43,471 bases of DNA from an uncultured Clostridia bacterium (GTDB lineage: Bacteria; Bacillota; Clostridia; Christensenellales; UBA1242): positions 1 through 43,471 of the forward strand of contig CANRGF010000003.1 in assembly GCA_947630075.1 (NCBI GenBank). The letters run 5' to 3'. The notes beneath the pieces are model-generated. The model saw only the letters and a list, made by a program, of their open reading frames with translations, had not been told where the DNA came from and made no database searches. Position 1 is the stretch's first letter. Each line of letters begins with the position of its first letter. The position numbers were made by a program, and so were the translations under genes. Positions 40,048 to 43,471 of the stretch are shown piece after piece.

Positions 40048-41769
40048 TTAGCTGTGCCAACACGAAAAATTTCTAAGCGAAAATGAATATAATTTGTGAT
40101 TTTCGCTTAAAATTTGCATAATTTCATCTTTAATTTTTGCTTTTTCATCTGTTGGTGCAGAAGCTGAATAAAAATAATTTAATCCTTCATTTTGCGAGGC
40201 TATTTTGCAGTTTTTTGTGAAAGTGAAATCGTTGATTTCAAACACATCTACCAAATCTAAATTTGCTTTGATGCCATTAAGGGTTTGCGTTAGGTCGTCC
40301 TCCGTTTCTTCTGGGAAATTGAAAAGCAGGCTTACGCTCGTTTTTATGCCATATTTTTTGCTTAAGCGCAAGATGTTTAAGGCGTGGTCAACTGTTATTC
40401 CTTTGTTCATTTTGTTGAGTAAATTTTGGCTAAAACTTTCTAAGCCCAAAAACATCATTTTCAACCCGTGCTCGCTAAAATGTTTTATTGTTTCTTCACT
40501 ATCGAGCGCGGGGTCGAAGCGGAATGTGCCCTTCCAATTAATTTTCACGCCACGCTCATCAAGCCCTTGCAAAATGTTTTTCACTTCGCCAGGAATTAGG
40601 CAATCATCCACAAATTCGATGTTGTGCACTCCTTGTGAAGATAAATTGCAAATTTTTTCCACAATGTTTTTGCAACTAAATGAAAAATTATCCCTATTAT
40701 GTCTATCGCAAAACAGGCATTTTTTATAATAACACTCTCGCCTTATTGACACGGGCGCAATCTTAAACACGGCAACATATTTTTCAAAATCAATTTGAGG
40801 ATATTCCGTTGTGGGTGTGCCCATTCCGTTTAGTTGAGCGATTGGCACAACGCTTGAAAAGAACGAGGTGAAAAAACTTGGATTATAGTTTGCTTCGAAT
40901 AATGTTGAGTTGTCAACTAAAATTGGCTTAATGTGGAGCACTTCATCTAAAATTTTTGCAAAAATGGTTGCGCTCATCAGTTTGTTGAAATTGTTCACAA
41001 CTAAATATATGTTTGCCCTTTTGCCGTTATACTTTTTTATTATGGCTTCAATCTGCGAAAGTTTTGAAAGATAGAATGGATATAAAATTGAAGATTTATG
41101 ATTTGAAATCGTGCTTTCAATGGCAAGAGAATTTTTGGGGTCGCATAAAGTTAACTCGCCAAAAGAGAAACGGAAAACGCCGAATTTCTTTTGCTGAATG
41201 GCTCGGCAAATTTGTGTGTAGCGATAAAAACTATCCACATCTTTTTCACTTTTTGCGTGCTTATATAATTCAATTTTTTCAGGCGAATATATTTGGCGAT
41301 TGAAGTCCAAATTAAAATCAAAATAAAAAGTGTGCTTATTTTTTGCCGCTAGCGCCTGCCAAACTTGAATGGTTGCCTCGTTGAAATATTTGGGTTTATT
41401 GAAAGGAATATCTAAAACCAAGTTTATGCAATCTTCCTCTTTTTTTGTCTTGGCAGGCTTTGCCACAGCGATGATGTCGCTTAAAGCAAACCAAGTTTTT
41501 TCGCAAGCGGGCTGATTATCCCCCTGCAAGCAAACTTTATTATTTTTATTATCAATCTCCACCACTCTATGAATGACAAAGTTTTCCACCTTATTGCCTA
41601 TGGCAACGGCTATGTCCCCCACTCTTAGCGAAAATTCATTTGAGATTTCCACATCTTGCCCGCTGAAAAAAGTGGGCACCATGCTAGAACCAAAAATCTT
41701 CACATTTTTGATTTTGCCTTGCCTAATTTTATCTATAAAAAATTTTCTTGAAAGGGTTTTATTTATCAT
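40048..41769 (-). CDS. Radical SAM protein with N-terminal S26/SipW-like peptidase domain
   Basis: 573 residues from ATG 41769. Residues 1-105 resemble a SipW/S26B signal-peptidase domain: KNVKIFGSSMVPTFFSGQDV with Ser29-Met, LRVGDIAVAI, and FVIHRVVEID with His67 as general base, then CLQGDNQPA. A central region (about 115-340) is alpha/beta and could bind a cofactor or peptide, with a B12-domain-like but degenerate sequence. The radical SAM motif is Cys346-x4-Cys351-x2-Cys354 (CYYKKCLFC), followed by TIM-barrel elements (GVHNIEFVDDCLIPGEV, MMFLGLESFSQNLLNKMNKG). It overlaps the upstream SPASM gene by 11 nt. Likely a RiPP-modifying enzyme; the fused peptidase domain is unusual. Confidence 0.8.
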   Translation of the reverse strand: MINKTLSRKFFIDKIRQGKIKNVKIFGSSMVPTFFSGQDVEISNEFSLRVGDIAVAIGNKVENFVIHRVVEIDNKNNKVCLQGDNQPACEKTWFALSDIIAVAKPAKTKKEEDCINLVLDIPFNKPKYFNEATIQVWQALAAKNKHTFYFDFNLDFNRQIYSPEKIELYKHAKSEKDVDSFYRYTQICRAIQQKKFGVFRFSFGELTLCDPKNSLAIESTISNHKSSILYPFYLSKLSQIEAIIKKYNGKRANIYLVVNNFNKLMSATIFAKILDEVLHIKPILVDNSTLFEANYNPSFFTSFFSSVVPIAQLNGMGTPTTEYPQIDFEKYVAVFKIAPVSIRRECYYKKCLFCDRHNRDNFSFSCKNIVEKICNLSSQGVHNIEFVDDCLIPGEVKNILQGLDERGVKINWKGTFRFDPALDSEETIKHFSEHGLKMMFLGLESFSQNLLNKMNKGITVDHALNILRLSKKYGIKTSVSLLFNFPEETEDDLTQTLNGIKANLDLVDVFEINDFTFTKNCKIASQNEGLNYFYSASAPTDEKAKIKDEIMQILSENHKLYSFSLRNFSCWHS

Positions 41770-42829
41770 CTTTTGCACTTTTTACACTATTATAAATAAA
41801 TTTTGCCTCTCTGCAATTTTGTTCAACAGGCAAAATAACCTTGCCATTCGTGCGGTGCTCCATGTAGGTGGACACAGCGCAGTTTGAACAAAACTTTTTA
41901 TATTTGCAGTTGTAACACTCGCCAGATTTATCCTTTTCTAAATTTAGATATTGTGAAAAACTATCCCAAATTTCTTTGATTGAAAAGTCTTTAATATTTT
42001 TTTCGCTAAACTCGGCAAAATTGCACAGCCTCACTCCGCCCAAGCAGTTTATGAAAATGCTAATCCTGCCTGCACCGCAAGAATATAAGCAATCGTTATC
42101 ATTATTCATGTTTTCTCTGGTTAAGAAACTTAGCCAATTTTTTAGTTTTAGTTTTTTTATTTTGTTCATTATTGACAAATAGTCTTTGTCAGTTAGGCGG
42201 TTGGTTTGCTGACCGTTTGAAAAATCTTTGCTTGCAAGCAGGTTTAAATCAAATCTAAAAGGCACATTAAAGCCGGTGCAATAGTCATTAATCTGCTCAA
42301 ACTGTTTCCAATTCTGCTCCATGATAACTGTTTTAAGCGAAAGGGTTAGCCCAGCATCAATGAGCAGATGAATGTTTTTATTCACCACAGAAAAGCCGTC
42401 ATTAACTAAGCAAACGGACTTATAAGTAACATCGTCCACCCCATAAATGCTGATTTCAATCCTCTCGGGCGGATTTGCCTTTAAAAAGTTGATATACTTA
42501 TCTAAAAAGTAGCCGTTCGAAAAGAGGGCGATTTTCAAGCCTTTATCAAAGCAGTGCTTATAAATTTCTTTAAAATTTGGGTGAACGGTTGGCTCTCCAC
42601 CCGTGATTGTGATGGTTTCCAACCCCATTTCGCACATCTCGTCTATCATTCGCTTTGCAATATCTAGCGGAATAAACTTTATGGCGAGATTTTGATTATA
42701 ACAATGAATGCACTTAAAATTGCACGCGTTGGATATTTCAAAGGTGGCGGAGCGCAGTTTGCGATGATTGCTCAGCCGTTTATAATATTTTTTGAATAGG
42801 AAATTTTTAAGTTTTTCTTCATTTAACAT
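41759..42829 (-). CDS. Radical SAM/SPASM maturase
   Basis: 356 residues if started at ATG 42829; ATG 42838 is equally possible, as ribosome-site spacing (GAGG) fits neither well. The radical SAM cluster motif is CNFKCIHC (36/40/43), with TITGGEPTVHP the SAM 'GGE' motif and FSNGYFLDKYINFL next. The C-terminal third is a SPASM domain: CLYSCGAG, NCLGGVRLCNFAEFSE, and GECYNCKYKKFCSNC. It likely modifies the precursor at 43156. Overlaps PqqD-like at the start and the second radical SAM gene at the end. Confidence 0.88.
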   Translation of the reverse strand: MLNEEKLKNFLFKKYYKRLSNHRKLRSATFEISNACNFKCIHCYNQNLAIKFIPLDIAKRMIDEMCEMGLETITITGGEPTVHPNFKEIYKHCFDKGLKIALFSNGYFLDKYINFLKANPPERIEISIYGVDDVTYKSVCLVNDGFSVVNKNIHLLIDAGLTLSLKTVIMEQNWKQFEQINDYCTGFNVPFRFDLNLLASKDFSNGQQTNRLTDKDYLSIMNKIKKLKLKNWLSFLTRENMNNDNDCLYSCGAGRISIFINCLGGVRLCNFAEFSEKNIKDFSIKEIWDSFSQYLNLEKDKSGECYNCKYKKFCSNCAVSTYMEHRTNGKVILPVEQNCREAKFIYNSVKSAKDDK

Positions 42830-43097
42830 AGGCAACATCCGCCTCAATTAACTGATTGATAAAATTCTTTAAATCTGCCTTGGCACGAGATTTCGAAACG
42901 TCAAAAGATTTAACCATTTCTTCTTCAATTTCTTCACTCGTTTTGCCCTGCTTTATCTTTAAAAATATGAATTTTGCCACATCTTCAAGCACTATTGCGT
43001 GCTCATAATCTATTTCATGCTTTTCATTTTCCTTAGTTAAGATAAGGCAATTTTCATATTCATCGTCCACTATGTTTGGCTTAATAAATATTTTCAA
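42819..43097 (-). CDS. PqqD-like RiPP recognition protein
   Basis: 92 residues. DEYENCLILTKENEKHEIDY forms the N-terminal strands; AIVLEDVAKFIFLKIKQGKT, the EEIEEEMVKSFDVSKSRAK helix and LKNFINQLIEADVAY match the PqqD winged-helix (RRE) that binds leader peptides. It starts at TTG 43097, chosen since GGAGG lies 7 nt upstream; an ATG at 43102 gives only a two-codon frame. Its end overlaps the SPASM gene, typical of tight RiPP operons. Confidence 0.85.
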   Translation of the reverse strand: MKIFIKPNIVDDEYENCLILTKENEKHEIDYEHAIVLEDVAKFIFLKIKQGKTSEEIEEEMVKSFDVSKSRAKADLKNFINQLIEADVAYVK

Positions 43098-43115
43098 AAC
43101 ATCACCTCCATAAAT

Positions 43116-43150
43116 AAAAAAGTTATAATTTATGCAATTATAACTTTTTT
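43116..43150 (-). terminator. Attenuator-type hairpin between precursor and PqqD-like gene
   Basis: Perfect 15-bp stem (arms 43116-43130 and 43136-43150) around TATGC, with leftward T run within the arm. It is intrinsic-terminator-like but weak GC, so partial read-through would give excess precursor over enzymes. Confidence 0.7.
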
Positions 43151-43155
43151 AAAAA

Positions 43156-43260
43156 CTAGCAATAGCAAGAGTCGTCATCACTTCCTGAAGAATTGCAGCC
43201 GCTAAAAACTGAAATCTTGCTTAGGTCAATTTTTAGCAAAACGGGAGTTGAATATTTCAT
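43156..43260 (-). CDS. RiPP precursor peptide, Cys/Asp/Ser-rich core
   Basis: 34 residues, with AAAGGAGG 6 nt before the ATG. The N-terminal part (KYSTPVLLKIDLSKISVF) is leader-like, with LLKIDLSKI resembling a PqqD-binding strand. The C-terminal core is SGCNSSGSDDDSCYC, holding Cys22, Cys32, Cys34 and three adjacent Asp. Position directly before the PqqD/radical SAM genes and the attenuator supports a precursor. Product unknown; Cys-to-Asp or other carbon thioethers are plausible. Confidence 0.75.
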   Translation of the reverse strand: MKYSTPVLLKIDLSKISVFSGCNSSGSDDDSCYC

Positions 43261-43304
43261 AGCGCCCTCCTTTGTAAAATTTGAAACCTATGTTTCTTAT
43301 TCTT

Positions 43305-43333
43305 ATCATAACATATAAAAATAATTTTGTCAA
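43305..43333 (-). promoter_or_regulatory. Consensus promoter of RiPP operon
   Basis: Leftward TTGACA (43333-43328), 17 bp, TATGAT (43310-43305). No further gene is visible from 43334 to 43471. Confidence 0.78.
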
Positions 43334-43471
43334 CAGATTTAAATAGAAAATTTAAAAGCAATAGATGGAGTTTCGTACGCGCGCGGGCGCACTAACCTAT
43401 TAAAAGGCAGTTTGTGGTGGAAAATCTTAACAAAAACTTAGAAATTTTCATAAAAGTGGTTAAAATCATTT

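Noticed and set aside
43334..43471. Short ORFs at the right edge (e.g. 13 codons forward, 25 codons reverse)
   Set aside because: No ribosome site and no recognisable protein; a GC-rich patch is present but not explained.
1..43471. CRISPR arrays, insertion sequences or prophage
   Set aside because: No regularly spaced repeats, transposase or phage structural genes were found.

Overview
The window comes from a low-GC, endospore-type Clostridia-like Bacillota chromosome. This rests on Spo0A with its dedicated C-terminal DNA-binding domain, a SipL-like SPOCS+LysM spore-coat protein, a CotF-like pair, a stand-alone rubredoxin-tailed [FeFe] hydrogenase, and Clostridia-type rpmH-rnpA-yidD-yidC and dnaA/dnaN/recF genes. 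TAA, TAG and TGA are all used as stops, so the genetic code is standard. I cannot name genus or species.

Layout. 1-5.2 kb: a partial YgjV-like membrane protein, the rpsF-ssb-rpsR operon (ssb frameshifted here), a GNAT protein, tag, an unknown gene and prfB. 5.2-8.1 kb: mscL, a HAD phosphatase, an unknown coiled-coil protein and rsmG. 8.2-10.8 kb: divergent spo0A and sipL-like genes sharing a regulatory region with a 0A box. 10.8-13.9 kb: lysS, a small immunity-like gene and gpsA. 14-18.3 kb: two damaged small genes, jag/khpB, the rpmH-rnpA-yidD-yidC-ASCH operon and, upstream of it, an apparent structured small RNA. 18.3-21.6 kb: an XRE regulator, an HD hydrolase, a duplicated and hairpin-rich stretch beside a FakA-like small protein, recF and a small zinc-ribbon-like protein. 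21.6-25.5 kb: galE, then dnaA (leftward) and dnaN (rightward) diverging from a 465-bp oriC-like region. 25.6-31.9 kb: a nucleotidyltransferase-like orphan, a TtcA-type thiolase, hydrogenase, tRNA-Leu(CAG), a NADAR protein, an Rrf2 regulator, a CotF-like pair, a very AT-rich gap and a two-helix membrane protein. 31.9-37.8 kb: mnmE, ispH, a small unknown, mnmG and a DUF285 lipoprotein. 37.9-43.3 kb: a HelD-like helicase and a compact RiPP locus.

The most interesting system is the RiPP locus at 40.0-43.3 kb. It encodes a 34-residue Cys/Asp-rich precursor, absent from standard ORF calls because of its size, followed by a 15-bp attenuator hairpin, a PqqD-like recognition protein, a radical SAM/SPASM enzyme, and a second radical SAM protein. 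That second enzyme carries an N-terminal SipW/S26-like serine peptidase domain. All are translationally packed behind one consensus promoter, and no transporter is present.

A second theme is translation start style. At least eleven genes have a -10 box ending only 6-7 nt before the start codon and no Shine-Dalgarno sequence, so they look leaderless. Several have ORF starts that extend into their own promoter. The 18.2-kb small RNA, the oriC arrangement and the duplicated gene tail near 19.5 kb are the other points worth attention. Three small genes carry a frameshift or stop, which may be assembly error or real decay.
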